Notes under the pieces: generated by a model
What the model was told of the DNA's origin: nothing
Database searches by the model: none
Seen by the model: the letters and a program-made list of their open reading frames with translations, nothing else
In this document: positions 8,006 to 15,378 of the stretch, in pieces
Layout: every line of letters starts with the position of its first letter
How positions within the stretch are numbered: the stretch's first letter is position 1
Made by a program: the position numbers and the translations under genes
NCBI RefSeq assembly: GCF_016863135.1
Contig: NZ_BOOH01000026.1
Span: 1 to 64,000, forward strand
Source of the DNA: Planobispora longispora
GTDB lineage: Bacteria; Actinomycetota; Actinomycetes; Streptosporangiales; Streptosporangiaceae
Direction: 5' to 3'
Length of the DNA: 64,000 bases

Positions 8006-8419
8006 CTACCAGCGTTCCACGAGGTGCTCGCGGTCGGACGGCGGGTCGTACGGATCCGGCCAGTAGTCGACGACCCGGCTGATCAGCCCTTCGCCGGAGA
8101 GCTCGAACCACACGCACGCGTCCTGATGCTCGTCGCCGACACGCGCGTCGATCCACGCCGCGGCGTGGCGGCCGTCGGCGACGACACGCCGCGCCTGCAG
8201 GTGCCAGTCGCCGGGATAGTCCATGTTGAACCGGAGAAAGGCCGACTTCCCGCGGATCCGCTCCCGGGTCTGCGGCATCTCGTACACCACGTCCTCGGCG
8301 AGCAGGGCGCCGAAGCGCTCCCAGTCACGCCGTTCGGCGCTGTCGATGTAGGCGTGTACGGCACGCCGGCTTTCGGAGGTCTCGTCCATGCGCCGGACGT
8401 TACATCCGGGCACCGACAC
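8006..8419 (-). CDS. SnoaL/NTF2-like protein
   Basis: A 137-aa protein of the cone-shaped NTF2/SnoaL-like superfamily: a helical start (AVHAYIDSAERRDWERFGALL), ...EDVVYEMPQTRERIRGKSAFL, then a beta-rich half ending in a strand (FELSGEGLISRVVDYW). Members include polyketide cyclases, dehydratases and many uncharacterised proteins; the substrate cannot be told. The GTG at 8419 follows GGAGGAGG by four bases, and an in-frame GTG at 8413 and ATG at 8389 are alternatives. It is a single gene between the small membrane protein and the DUF418 gene on the same strand. Confidence 0.75.
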   Translation of the reverse strand: MSVPGCNVRRMDETSESRRAVHAYIDSAERRDWERFGALLAEDVVYEMPQTRERIRGKSAFLRFNMDYPGDWHLQARRVVADGRHAAAWIDARVGDEHQDACVWFELSGEGLISRVVDYWPDPYDPPSDREHLVERW

Positions 8420-8452
8420 CCGGCCTCCTCCGAACGGCTTCGGATGGACGGG

Positions 8453-9625
8453 TCACCGGCGCCGGTAGGTGAGGCGCCGCAGCGCGGTCTCGGCGGGTCC
8501 TCTCCGTCCGCCGGGGGCCATCAGCGCGGCGAGCACCACCGTGACCAGCCAGGTCACCACGGCGATGCCGGACGCCGCGGCGTCGCCGGCACGCGTGCCG
8601 AGCCCTCCGGCGTACGGCGCGAACAGCGCCACGAAGATCACTGACTGGAGGAGGTAGCAGGTCAGCGACCACTGACCGCACGCGGCGAGGGCTCGGACGA
8701 TCACACCGGGAGAACCGTGCCTCATCCGGCCGGCGATGAGCCCGATGATCGCCGCGTACGCGAGTCCGCCGGCGATGCCCGTCACGCTGTGCAGCGCGTA
8801 CGCCGGCACGGCCACCATGTCCGACGGCGTCCAGAGCCGGGTGTCGATCAGCATCAGCGGCGCTCCGCCGGCGACGGCCAGTCCCGTGCCCAGGACCGCG
8901 ACGCGGGAGAGCAGGTCCCGGTGCGGCGCGGGGTCCTCCAGCACGCGGCGGCGGGCCGCCCAGATCCCGAGCAGGAAGGCCGGCGCCACGCTGGCGGCGA
9001 AGTAGGTGGGCGTCATCCCGGACCAGCCGATCAGCCGCATCACCGTCGCCTCGATCGGGTCCGCCATGGCGGCGGGCGTGTCGCCCTTGGGGGCGGAGAC
9101 GGTGAGCAGCCCGAAGCCGGACAGCACCACGACGTGCAGCACGAGTCCGACGGCGGCGGCTCGCAGCACGGCCCTGTCCTCGCGCCGGATGAACCCGACG
9201 AGCACGAGCCCGATCAGCCCGTACGCCCCGAGGATGTCGCCGAAGAACAGCAGCAGCGCGTGAAAGAACCCGAACGCCAGCAGCCACAGGCTCCGGCGGC
9301 GCAGCACCTTGCGCACCTGGGGCCAGCTCCCGCCCGTGGCGAGTTGCCGGTCGGCGAGCTGCACCAGGCCGTAGCCGAACAGGGCGGCGAACATGGGCAG
9401 CGCGCGCCCGTCCACCAGCAGGATCTGGACCCCGGCGACCAGCCGGTCGAGGACGCCGCCGTCGAGAGCGTAGCCGCGGAAGCCCGTCTCGTGGCCCGAC
9501 AGGTACATGTGCGCGTGCGCCAGCGCGATGAGCAGCAGCATCAGCCCGCGCGCGAGGTCGGGTGCGAGCGCGCGCTGGGCGACGGGGGTGGCTCCGTGAG
9601 CGGGAGCCGGTGGGGCGATGGACAT
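8453..9625 (-). CDS. DUF418 multi-pass membrane protein
   Basis: A 390-aa integral membrane protein with the typical opening DLARGLMLLLIALAHAHMYL, many hydrophobic segments, and the C-terminal DUF418 core (WSLTCYLLQSVIFVALFAPY ... GPAETALRRLTY). The family is related to acyltransferase-3-like membrane proteins; the transported or modified substrate is unknown. The ATG at 9625 is preceded by GAGGGG. It is divergent from a TetR regulator, with two palindromes between them, so TetR control is likely. Confidence 0.85.
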   Translation of the reverse strand: MSIAPPAPAHGATPVAQRALAPDLARGLMLLLIALAHAHMYLSGHETGFRGYALDGGVLDRLVAGVQILLVDGRALPMFAALFGYGLVQLADRQLATGGSWPQVRKVLRRRSLWLLAFGFFHALLLFFGDILGAYGLIGLVLVGFIRREDRAVLRAAAVGLVLHVVVLSGFGLLTVSAPKGDTPAAMADPIEATVMRLIGWSGMTPTYFAASVAPAFLLGIWAARRRVLEDPAPHRDLLSRVAVLGTGLAVAGGAPLMLIDTRLWTPSDMVAVPAYALHSVTGIAGGLAYAAIIGLIAGRMRHGSPGVIVRALAACGQWSLTCYLLQSVIFVALFAPYAGGLGTRAGDAAASGIAVVTWLVTVVLAALMAPGGRRGPAETALRRLTYRRR

Positions 9626-9640
9626 GGCTGTCCCCTCAGA

Positions 9641-9664
9641 ATTAGATACAGGAATGTAGCTAAT
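9641..9664. promoter_or_regulatory. TetR operator 1 (DUF418/TetR divergent region)
   Basis: Half-sites ATTAGATACA (9641-9650) and TGTAGCTAAT (9655-9664) form an imperfect palindrome (9 of 10 paired) with a 4-bp spacer. It repeats at 9672-9695 with the same spacer length, 31 bp on. Its position between divergent tetR and DUF418 genes indicates an autoregulatory operator. Confidence 0.65.
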
Positions 9665-9671
9665 TCTGAGA

Positions 9672-9695
9672 CTAGGATACATTTGTGTATCTAAT
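9672..9695. promoter_or_regulatory. TetR operator 2 (DUF418/TetR divergent region)
   Basis: Half-sites CTAGGATACA (9672-9681) and TGTATCTAAT (9686-9695), spacer 4 bp. The outer half-sites of operators 1 and 2 are perfect inverted copies of each other. This site lies just ahead of the tetR ribosome binding site (AAGGGG). Confidence 0.65.
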
Positions 9696-9704
9696 CAAGG
9701 GGGT

Positions 9705-10319
9705 GTGGTGGTGAGCGATCGCGGCGCCCGGACGCGCCGGCGCGGTGAAGAGCTGATCAGGGCCATTCACGACGCCGTGCTGGAAGAGGTGGTGGAGGTC
9801 GGCGTGGGACGGCTGACCATGGACGGCATCGGCCGGCGTGCGGCGACACCCCGCACCACGCTGTACCGCCGCTGGTCGGATCCGATCGAGGTGCTCCTCG
9901 ACGCGCTCTACCACCAGCACCCGGTCGAGGAGCCGGCCCCCGGGGCCGACGACCTGCGCGGCGACCTCATCCGGGCCCTGCGCCTCATGGTCGAGTGGGC
10001 CCTCAGTCCGGCGGGCCGCGCCGTCGCCGCGATCCTCACCGACCCCAAGAGCGCCGCGCTGATGTCCGAGGCGCTGTTCGAGCGGGTCTTCGCCAGTCGC
10101 GGCGGCACGTTCACCCGGACCGTGCTGCGGCACTACGCCGACCGGGGCCGCTTCCCGGCGGAGCTGCTCACCCCTGTCGTGGCCGACATCGGCGAGGCCC
10201 TCGTCACCAAGCGCCTGATCGACACCGGGGCGCCGCCCGCCGACGAGGACCTCGCGGCGATCGTCGACCAGGCGATCCTGCCCGCGATCGGGCTCGGCCC
10301 GCGAGCGCCCCGGGCGTGA
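9705..10319 (+). CDS. TetR/AcrR-family regulator
   Basis: A 204-aa regulator with an N-terminal helix-turn-helix near residues 30-65 (LTMDGIGRRAATPRTTLYRR, WSDPIEVLLDALY) and a helical ligand-binding domain. Three consecutive GTG codons (9705, 9708, 9711) could start it; AAGGGG precedes them. It is divergent from the DUF418 membrane protein with two palindromic operators between, so it probably represses both. Related half-sites (TTGGATA/TATCTAA) precede the DoxX-like gene downstream, so that gene may belong to the same regulon. The ligand is unknown. Confidence 0.85.
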   Translation: MVVSDRGARTRRRGEELIRAIHDAVLEEVVEVGVGRLTMDGIGRRAATPRTTLYRRWSDPIEVLLDALYHQHPVEEPAPGADDLRGDLIRALRLMVEWALSPAGRAVAAILTDPKSAALMSEALFERVFASRGGTFTRTVLRHYADRGRFPAELLTPVVADIGEALVTKRLIDTGAPPADEDLAAIVDQAILPAIGLGPRAPRA

Positions 10320-10413
10320 GCTCGGGGAACGGCGCCCTTCCGTAGGCGAACCGGCTCCGGGGGTGGACTGGAGGGCGGGCGGATCGAGGGGCTCGTCGCA
10401 ATGAACGCCTCTA

Positions 10414-10434
10414 TTGGATAGCGGAACTATCTAA
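10414..10434. promoter_or_regulatory. Palindrome A ahead of the DoxX-like gene
   Basis: TTGGATAG (10414-10421) and CTATCTAA (10427-10434) around five bases. It shares the TTRGATA/TATCTAA half-site with the tetR operators at 9641-9695, but the total length is 21 rather than 24 bp. Confidence 0.55.
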
Positions 10435-10436
10435 AA

Positions 10437-10457
10437 TTGGATACCATCGCTATCTAA
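10437..10457. promoter_or_regulatory. Palindrome B ahead of the DoxX-like gene
   Basis: TTGGATA (10437-10443) and TATCTAA (10451-10457) around seven bases, 23 bp (about two helical turns) after palindrome A. It abuts the AAGGAG ribosome binding site, so binding would block both transcription and translation initiation. Confidence 0.55.
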
Positions 10458-10471
10458 GGAGAGTGAGTTCT

Positions 10472-10987
10472 ATGACCGTGATCGTTCTTGTCGTGGCCAC
10501 ACTGGCCTTCCGTCTGTCGGGTGCGGTATTCGGCCTGGCCCGATTCGCCGCCTGGCGGGTGAGCGCCGCACACGGCCTGGCGTGCATGCTCGTGATGACG
10601 GCGAGCGCCCACTTCGTCCCGTCGGACGTGACCTTCATGCCGAACCACGCCGACCTGGTGGCCATGGTCCCGCCGTTCGTCCCGTTCCCCGCGCTCGTGG
10701 TCTACCTGACCGGTGTCCTGGAACTGGCCGGGGCGGTGGGACTCGTGATCCCGGCCACCCGGCGGGCGGCCGGAGTCTGCCTGGCGGCGCTGTTCGTGCT
10801 CATGCTTCCGGCCAACATCCACTCCGCGCTGGCCGGGGTGGCCTTCGCGGGAGAGGCGGCGTCGCCGCTGTGGCAGCGCATCCCCGAGCAGGTCCTCTAC
10901 ATCGGCGTGGCGCTCTGGGCGGCAGGCGTCATGGGGACGCGTGCGGGCCGTACGGCCCCCGCGAGCGGCGCGTTTCCCGCGCGTTGA
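10472..10987 (+). CDS. DoxX-like membrane protein
   Basis: A 171-aa protein with four hydrophobic segments in the DoxX arrangement: an N-terminal helix, a helix ending MTASAHFVP, a third with VVYLTGVLELAGAVGLVIP, and a fourth near residues 105-120 (VCLAALFVLMLPANIHSAL). DoxX proteins are small quinone- or thiol-associated membrane proteins of varied role. The ATG at 10472 has AAGGAG nine bases upstream; an in-frame GTG at 10463 overlaps that site and is unlikely. Two palindromes directly upstream suggest repression, probably by the neighbouring TetR. Confidence 0.8.
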   Translation: MTVIVLVVATLAFRLSGAVFGLARFAAWRVSAAHGLACMLVMTASAHFVPSDVTFMPNHADLVAMVPPFVPFPALVVYLTGVLELAGAVGLVIPATRRAAGVCLAALFVLMLPANIHSALAGVAFAGEAASPLWQRIPEQVLYIGVALWAAGVMGTRAGRTAPASGAFPAR

Positions 10988-11097
10988 GAGGGGATGCCCG
11001 GCGATGTGCCTTCCGGGCCCGGGGAGTTCGCGGCCGGAGAGTCCCTCCGGCCGCGACCGGCGCCGGTCTGCTGTTCCGGAGCTTCACGGGCCGGGCC

Positions 11098-11541
11098 TCA
11101 GTCCGGGCGGGCCGTCTCGAGGAACGCGACGCAGCGGCCCAGCAGGGAGATCAGGGTCTCCCGCTCCTCCTCGCTGAACTCGGCGGCGAGTCCTCGCTCG
11201 ATGCGCACCGCGCGGGCGTCCCCGTCGGCCAGCACCCGCCCGCCCTTCTCGGTGAGCCGGGTCTCCAGGATGTTCTTGTGCCACTGGTGCGGGGTGCGCT
11301 CGATCAGGCCGTTCTCCTGGAGGTTCTTGAGCACGGTGGTCATGGTCGGCGGGGTGACGGCGCATGCCCGGGCGAGCGCGGCGGCTGAGATGCCGGGATT
11401 CTGTGACAGATACAGCAGCGCCGCGTACTGCGACACCGTCAGGTGAGCCGGTTTCAGCGCGGCGTGCTTGGCCGCGTTGAGCGCCTGCTCGGCGCGCTTG
11501 AGGTGGGAGCCCAGGCGCTCCGGGATCGGCATCGACGTCAT
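11098..11541 (-). CDS. MarR-family regulator
   Basis: A 147-aa winged-helix regulator. The recognition region is ISAAALARACAVTPPTMTTVLKNLQENGLIERTPH (residues about 50-85), followed by the wing with TRLTEKGGRVL and a dimerisation helix. It is divergent from the SMP-30-like gene, with an AT-rich gap holding an inverted repeat, and so probably controls that gene and itself. The ligand is unknown. There is no visible redox-sensing Cys pair. Confidence 0.85.
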   Translation of the reverse strand: MTSMPIPERLGSHLKRAEQALNAAKHAALKPAHLTVSQYAALLYLSQNPGISAAALARACAVTPPTMTTVLKNLQENGLIERTPHQWHKNILETRLTEKGGRVLADGDARAVRIERGLAAEFSEEERETLISLLGRCVAFLETARPD

Positions 11542-11587
11542 CCCCGAATGGTAACGGCGTAGAAGGTTTGTACGTTGACCTCTATTA

Positions 11588-11623
11588 GAGTTCTAACTAT
11601 GATTAGCATCCAATCAGATCATA
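11588..11623. promoter_or_regulatory. Putative MarR operator region
   Basis: Within an unusually AT-rich divergent spacer lie a palindrome AGTTCTAACT (11588-11597) and an inverted pair CTATGAT (11596-11602) / ATCATAG (11617-11623). These are the only symmetric elements between marR and the SMP-30-like gene. Confidence 0.45.
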
Positions 11624-11662
11624 GATAGCTAACTTTGTTGAATGATCGAGTGGAGAAGCGCC

Positions 11663-12736
11663 GTGCCCCGAACCCGCCAGTCCGTCGTCATGGTGACCGC
11701 GGCTCTCGCCGCCGCCCTGTCCTGCCCCCCGCCCGCCCAAGCCGCCCAAGCCGCCCCAGCCGTCCGAAGCACTCAGGCCGAAAGCACCCAGGCCGCCCTG
11801 ACCGCCCCGGCCGGTCCGTTCGCGCCGGCCGGTCAGGGGACGCGCCCCCGGATCTCCACGGCGTACGAGCTGCCGGGTGAGCGGGTCTACCCCGAGGGCA
11901 TCGCCGCCGACCCGCGTACCGGCGACCTCTACGCCGGATCGTTCGCCGACGGCACGATCTTCAAGATGACCCCGGGACGGCGTGCGGCCCAGGTCTTCCT
12001 GCCGCCGGGCGCGGACGGTCGCCGTACCGCCAACGGGCTGAAGGCGGACCGGTCCGGACGGCTCTGGGTGACCGACTCCAGCACCGGAGTCTCCGTCTAC
12101 GACACGCGCAGCCGCCGTCTGCTGGCGCGCTTCGAGGTCCCGGGGCAGGGGGCGCGCTTCGTCAACGATCTCGCCATCACCCCGGACGGCAGCGCCTACC
12201 TGACCGACAGCGTCCGTGCCGTGGTCTACCGCGTCACCCCGGAACAGCTGGCCGAGGCCGGCGACGAGCCCGTGGCGCTCACCCCCCGTTTCGACCTGAG
12301 CGGCGTCCTCGACGCGCACGCGCCCGGCGCCTTCACCCTGAACGGGATCGTCGCCGATCCGTCCGGACGCCACCTGCTGACCGTGGACATGACCGGCGGC
12401 GACCTCTACCGCCTCGACCCCGTCTCGGGGGCGGTCCGCCGGGTCGCCCTGCACGGCGGCGACATGCTCCACGCCGACGGGCTGGAACTGCAGAAGGGCA
12501 GGCTCTGGGTGGTCCACAACACCGCCGACGCCATCAGCCGGTGGCGGCTGTCCGAGGACGGCTCATCGGCCCGGGCGGAGCGGAAGGTGACCGACGAGGC
12601 GCTGCAGCTCCCGACGACGCTGGTGCGCGTCCGCGGGACGCTCTACGTGGTCCGCTCGCAGTTCGACAAGGGCGGTCCGCTGGGCGAGGGCACCCCGCGC
12701 ACGCCCTTCACGGTCGCCGCCGTGCGCGGTCTCTGA
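11663..12736 (+). CDS. Secreted SMP-30/gluconolactonase-like beta-propeller protein
   Basis: A 357-aa product with an N-terminal signal sequence (basic start, then VVMVTAALAAALSCPPPAQA) and a low-complexity Ala/Pro/Gln linker. The propeller domain has blade motifs such as PEGIAADPRTGDLYAGSFADG, ANGLKADRSGRLWVTD, VNDLAITPDGSAYLTDS and LNGIVADPSGRHLLTVD. The SMP-30 family includes lactonases and related hydrolases; the metal ligands are not certain here. I choose GTG 11663 because GGAGA lies seven bases upstream; an ATG at 11642 has no ribosome binding site. It is divergent from marR and probably regulated by it. Confidence 0.75.
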   Translation: MPRTRQSVVMVTAALAAALSCPPPAQAAQAAPAVRSTQAESTQAALTAPAGPFAPAGQGTRPRISTAYELPGERVYPEGIAADPRTGDLYAGSFADGTIFKMTPGRRAAQVFLPPGADGRRTANGLKADRSGRLWVTDSSTGVSVYDTRSRRLLARFEVPGQGARFVNDLAITPDGSAYLTDSVRAVVYRVTPEQLAEAGDEPVALTPRFDLSGVLDAHAPGAFTLNGIVADPSGRHLLTVDMTGGDLYRLDPVSGAVRRVALHGGDMLHADGLELQKGRLWVVHNTADAISRWRLSEDGSSARAERKVTDEALQLPTTLVRVRGTLYVVRSQFDKGGPLGEGTPRTPFTVAAVRGL

Positions 12737-12796
12737 GTCCTCGGTGAGCGGGCGGTCCCGGGGAACGGCCTCCCGGGACCGGCGGCTGGGCGGGCG

Positions 12797-12842
12797 GATG
12801 GGGACATCCGGTGGACAACGATGGGGACATCCGGTGGACAAC
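12797..12842. repeat. Two perfect 23-bp tandem copies
   Basis: Unit 12797-12819 (begins GATGGGGACATCC, ends GGTGGACAAC) is repeated exactly at 12820-12842, in the gap between the SMP-30-like gene and the AlkZ-like gene. Confidence 0.9.
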
Positions 12843-12900
12843 ACAGTCGGATGGCGATTTTCTCGGTACTTGCGGAGACCCGGGTGGACCATCGCCGGCA

Positions 12901-13007
12901 CCCGTCCGCTGCCCGTCCGTCCGCTGCCCGTCCGTCCGCTGTCCGCTGTCCGCCGCCCGCCGCCCGCCGCCCGCCGCCCGCCGCCCGCCGCCCGCCGCCC
13001 GCCGCCC
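12901..13007. repeat. Low-complexity tract with eight copies of a heptamer
   Basis: 12901-12950 has irregular CCCGTCCGCTG-type repeats. 12951-13006 is eight perfect copies of CGCCGCC. The tract ends 17 bp before the start codon of the AlkZ-like gene, so copy-number change would alter its 5' untranslated region. Confidence 0.9.
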
Positions 13008-13023
13008 AAGACAAGGATTCCGC

Positions 13024-14157
13024 ATGAGCCTCACCGCCCGACAGCTCAACCGGGCCACGCTCGACCGGCAACTGCTCCTGCGCCGCGAACCGCTGAACGT
13101 GGCCGATGCCGTCCGCCGCATCGTCGCGGTGCAGGCGCAGGAGGCCGCGTCACCGTACATCGCCCTGTGGAACCGGATCACCGCCTTCGACCCGGCGGAC
13201 CTCGACGCCGCGTTCGCCGACCGCGCGGTGGTCAAGGCGTCGCTGATGCGCATCACACTGCACGCCGTACACGCCGAGGACTATCCGAAGTTCCACAACG
13301 CGATGTGGCGCACCCTGCGGGCCGCGCGGCTGGGCGACTCCCGTTTCACCTCGAGCGGGCTGTCCGTCGCCGACGCCGACGCGCTCCTGCCCCACCTCGC
13401 GGAGTTCACGGTCCGCCCGCGCACCGTCACCGAGGTCGAAGGCCTGCTCGCGGCCCGGCTCGGTGAGCGCAAGCGGGGCGCGTGGTGGGCGCTGCGGACC
13501 TTCGCGCCCCTGCACCACGCGCCGACCGGCGGGCCGTGGTCGTTCACGAGGCCGTCGTCGTTCGTCGCCGCCCCGGCCAAGCCCGACCCCGACGGCGAGG
13601 ACGAGTCCGCGCGGTGGCTGGCCCTGCGGTATCTGCAGGGGTTCGGCCCCGCCTCGGTGCGTGACTTCGCGCAGTTCACCATGCTCAGGCGGCCGGTGGC
13701 GGCGCAGGCGCTGAAAGCCCTGGGCGGCGGGGTCGAGGAGCTGGAAGGCCCGGACGGGGAGGTGCTGTTCGACGTGGCCGGGGCGTCGATCCCGGCCGGG
13801 GACGCCGTCGCGCCGCCGCGGCTGCTGCCCATGTGGGACAGCACTCTGCTCGCCTACTCCGATCGCAGCCGCGTCGTCCCGCCGGACTACCGCCCGCTGA
13901 TCACCCGGCGCAACGGCGACGTCCTGCCGACCCTGCTCGTCGACGGCTACGTCGCCGGGGTGTGGCGCCCGGTCGAGGGAGGCGTCGAGGCGACGGCCTT
14001 CCACCGGCTGGACGAGGAGACGTGGGAGGGACTCGCGGCCGAGGCGGGCGCGCTGGTGACGTTCCTGGCGGGACGGGAGCCGGCCGTCTACCGCCGCTAC
14101 GCCCACTGGTGGGCCAAGCAGATGCCGAGCGCCGAGGTCAGGGTGCTCCCGGGCTGA
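13024..14157 (+). CDS. Winged-helix protein of the AlkZ/YcaQ (HTH_42) family
   Basis: A 377-aa protein matching the HTH_42 family, which includes the DNA glycosylases AlkZ and YcaQ that unhook interstrand crosslinks. The N-terminal half contains the QxQ motif (Q37-A-Q39 in VAVQAQEAASPYIALWNR) characteristic of catalytic members. The middle has tandem winged helices (YLQGFGPASVRDFAQF) and the C terminus a beta-rich domain (LLVDGYVAGVWRP). The ATG at 13024 has AAGGA six bases upstream; earlier in-frame starts run through the heptamer repeat and are unlikely. The role may be DNA repair or protection against a crosslinking metabolite, but substrate specificity cannot be read. Confidence 0.8.
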   Translation: MSLTARQLNRATLDRQLLLRREPLNVADAVRRIVAVQAQEAASPYIALWNRITAFDPADLDAAFADRAVVKASLMRITLHAVHAEDYPKFHNAMWRTLRAARLGDSRFTSSGLSVADADALLPHLAEFTVRPRTVTEVEGLLAARLGERKRGAWWALRTFAPLHHAPTGGPWSFTRPSSFVAAPAKPDPDGEDESARWLALRYLQGFGPASVRDFAQFTMLRRPVAAQALKALGGGVEELEGPDGEVLFDVAGASIPAGDAVAPPRLLPMWDSTLLAYSDRSRVVPPDYRPLITRRNGDVLPTLLVDGYVAGVWRPVEGGVEATAFHRLDEETWEGLAAEAGALVTFLAGREPAVYRRYAHWWAKQMPSAEVRVLPG

Positions 14158-14535
14158 TCATCTCCTGGTCGCGGATCCGTCCGGGGCCTGCCTGTCCAGG
14201 ATCGCGTCCAGCGCCCGCCGGGAGCTCCGGAGCTGGGCGATCGTCTCGGTGACGCGGGCGCGCTCGCGCCGTACGTCCTCGATGAAGGCGGGGCAGGCGG
14301 CCGCCGCGATCAGCTCCTCGTCGTCGTGGACGCAGCGCAGGAGCCGGGCGATGACCGCGGTCGGCAGGCCGGCGGCGAGCAGGGCGCGGATGTGGCGCAC
14401 CGTCGCGACGTCCGCCCGGGCGTACTCCCGGTAGCCGTTGGCGAGCCGGACGGGTCTGAGCAGGCCCTGCTCCTCGTAGTAACGCAGCAGCCGCCGGTTC
14501 ACCCCGGTCTCGAGAGCCAGGTCGCCGATCCGCAT
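14158..14535 (-). CDS. MerR-family regulator
   Basis: A 125-aa MerR protein: N-terminal winged HTH (MRIGDLALETGVNRRLLRYYEEQGLL, NGYREYARADVATVRHI) and a long C-terminal dimerisation helix with a short tail. There is one Cys pair (RCVHDDE and AACPAF near residues 67 and 80), which may or may not bind an effector. It is divergent from the SDR gene, and the spacer has the over-long 19-bp promoter characteristic of MerR activation. The cognate target is therefore the SDR gene. Confidence 0.85.
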   Translation of the reverse strand: MRIGDLALETGVNRRLLRYYEEQGLLRPVRLANGYREYARADVATVRHIRALLAAGLPTAVIARLLRCVHDDEELIAAAACPAFIEDVRRERARVTETIAQLRSSRRALDAILDRQAPDGSATRR

Positions 14536-14546
14536 GCGGCTCCTCC

Positions 14547-14577
14547 TTGACCTTCACATCGGTGTGACGCCTTACGG
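14547..14577 (+). promoter_or_regulatory. MerR-type promoter with 19-bp spacer and central palindrome
   Basis: TTGACC (-35, 14547-14552) and TTACGG (-10, 14572-14577) are 19 bp apart. A perfect palindrome, TCACA-TCGG-TGTGA (14554-14567), lies in the spacer. This is the classic arrangement in which MerR-type dimers untwist an over-long spacer. It reads towards the SDR gene. Confidence 0.7.
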
Positions 14578-14616
14578 TCGCCAGTATCACCGATCAAGAG
14601 AAGCGAGGGGACGCCG

Positions 14617-15378
14617 ATGTCCGGAGCAGTGATCATTGGGGCGGGCCCGGGGATCGGGCAGGCGGTGGCCAGGCGGTTCGCCCGGGAGGGGATGCCGATC
14701 ACCCTGGTCGCCCGGAGCGACCGCACGCTGCGGGCGGCGGCGGAAGCGGTCGCGCCCAGCGGTGTGCCCGTGGTCGCGTTCGCGGCCGACGGCGCCGACC
14801 GGGAGGCGTTGCGCGCGGCGCTGGACGGGGCGGCCGCCGAGCACGGCCTGCCGGACGTCGTCGTGTACAACGCCGCGATCATCCAGGCCGACGCGCCGGG
14901 CGAGCTGTCGGTGCGCGGCCACCTGGAGGCGTGGGCGGTCAACGTGGTCGGCGCGCTCAACGCGGCCGCCCACGTCGCGCCCGCCATGGCCGCCCGCGGC
15001 AGCGGGACGTTCCTCGTCACCGGCGGCATGCCGGAGCCGGAGCCGCGGTACGTGAGCCTCTCGCTGGGCAAGGCGGGGGTCAGGACCCTGGTCGAGCTGC
15101 TCGACCGGGAGTACGGGCCGTCCGGGGTGCACGTGGCGAGCGTGACCGTGGCCGGCCCGGTCGCTCCCGGGACCGGCTTCGACCCCGACGACATCGCCGA
15201 ACACTACTGGCGGCTGCACACCCAGCCGCGGCACCGGTGGGAGCGGGAGGCGCTGCACGCGGGCTCAGGCGCGTTCCTGCCGGGGCAGGATCACCTCGCG
15301 CAGGATGAGCAGGGCCGCGGCGGCCAGCGGGATGCCCAGCAGCGCGCCCACCACGCCGAGCAGCGCGCCGCCGAGTAG
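14617..15378 (+). CDS. SDR-family oxidoreductase with degenerate catalytic motif and read-through tail
   Basis: A 253-aa Rossmann-fold protein beginning MSGAVIIGAGPGIGQAVARRF. The SDR NNAG-equivalent is VVYNAAI, but the YxxxK position reads LSLGK (about residues 150-154), so the catalytic Tyr is missing. Activity may be altered or absent. The SDR fold ends near residue 220 (HRWEREALHAG); the remaining 30 residues are Gln/Arg-rich and lie antisense to the AI-2E gene, overlapping it by 114 bp. The original stop was probably lost. AGGGGA precedes the ATG. Probably MerR-controlled. Confidence 0.75.
   Translation: MSGAVIIGAGPGIGQAVARRFAREGMPITLVARSDRTLRAAAEAVAPSGVPVVAFAADGADREALRAALDGAAAEHGLPDVVVYNAAIIQADAPGELSVRGHLEAWAVNVVGALNAAAHVAPAMAARGSGTFLVTGGMPEPEPRYVSLSLGKAGVRTLVELLDREYGPSGVHVASVTVAGPVAPGTGFDPDDIAEHYWRLHTQPRHRWEREALHAGSGAFLPGQDHLAQDEQGRGGQRDAQQRAHHAEQRAAE

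Noticed and set aside
12900-13010. Possible CRISPR-like or structured repeat array
   Set aside because: Contiguous 7-bp units without spacers; it is a simple tandem repeat, not a CRISPR array.
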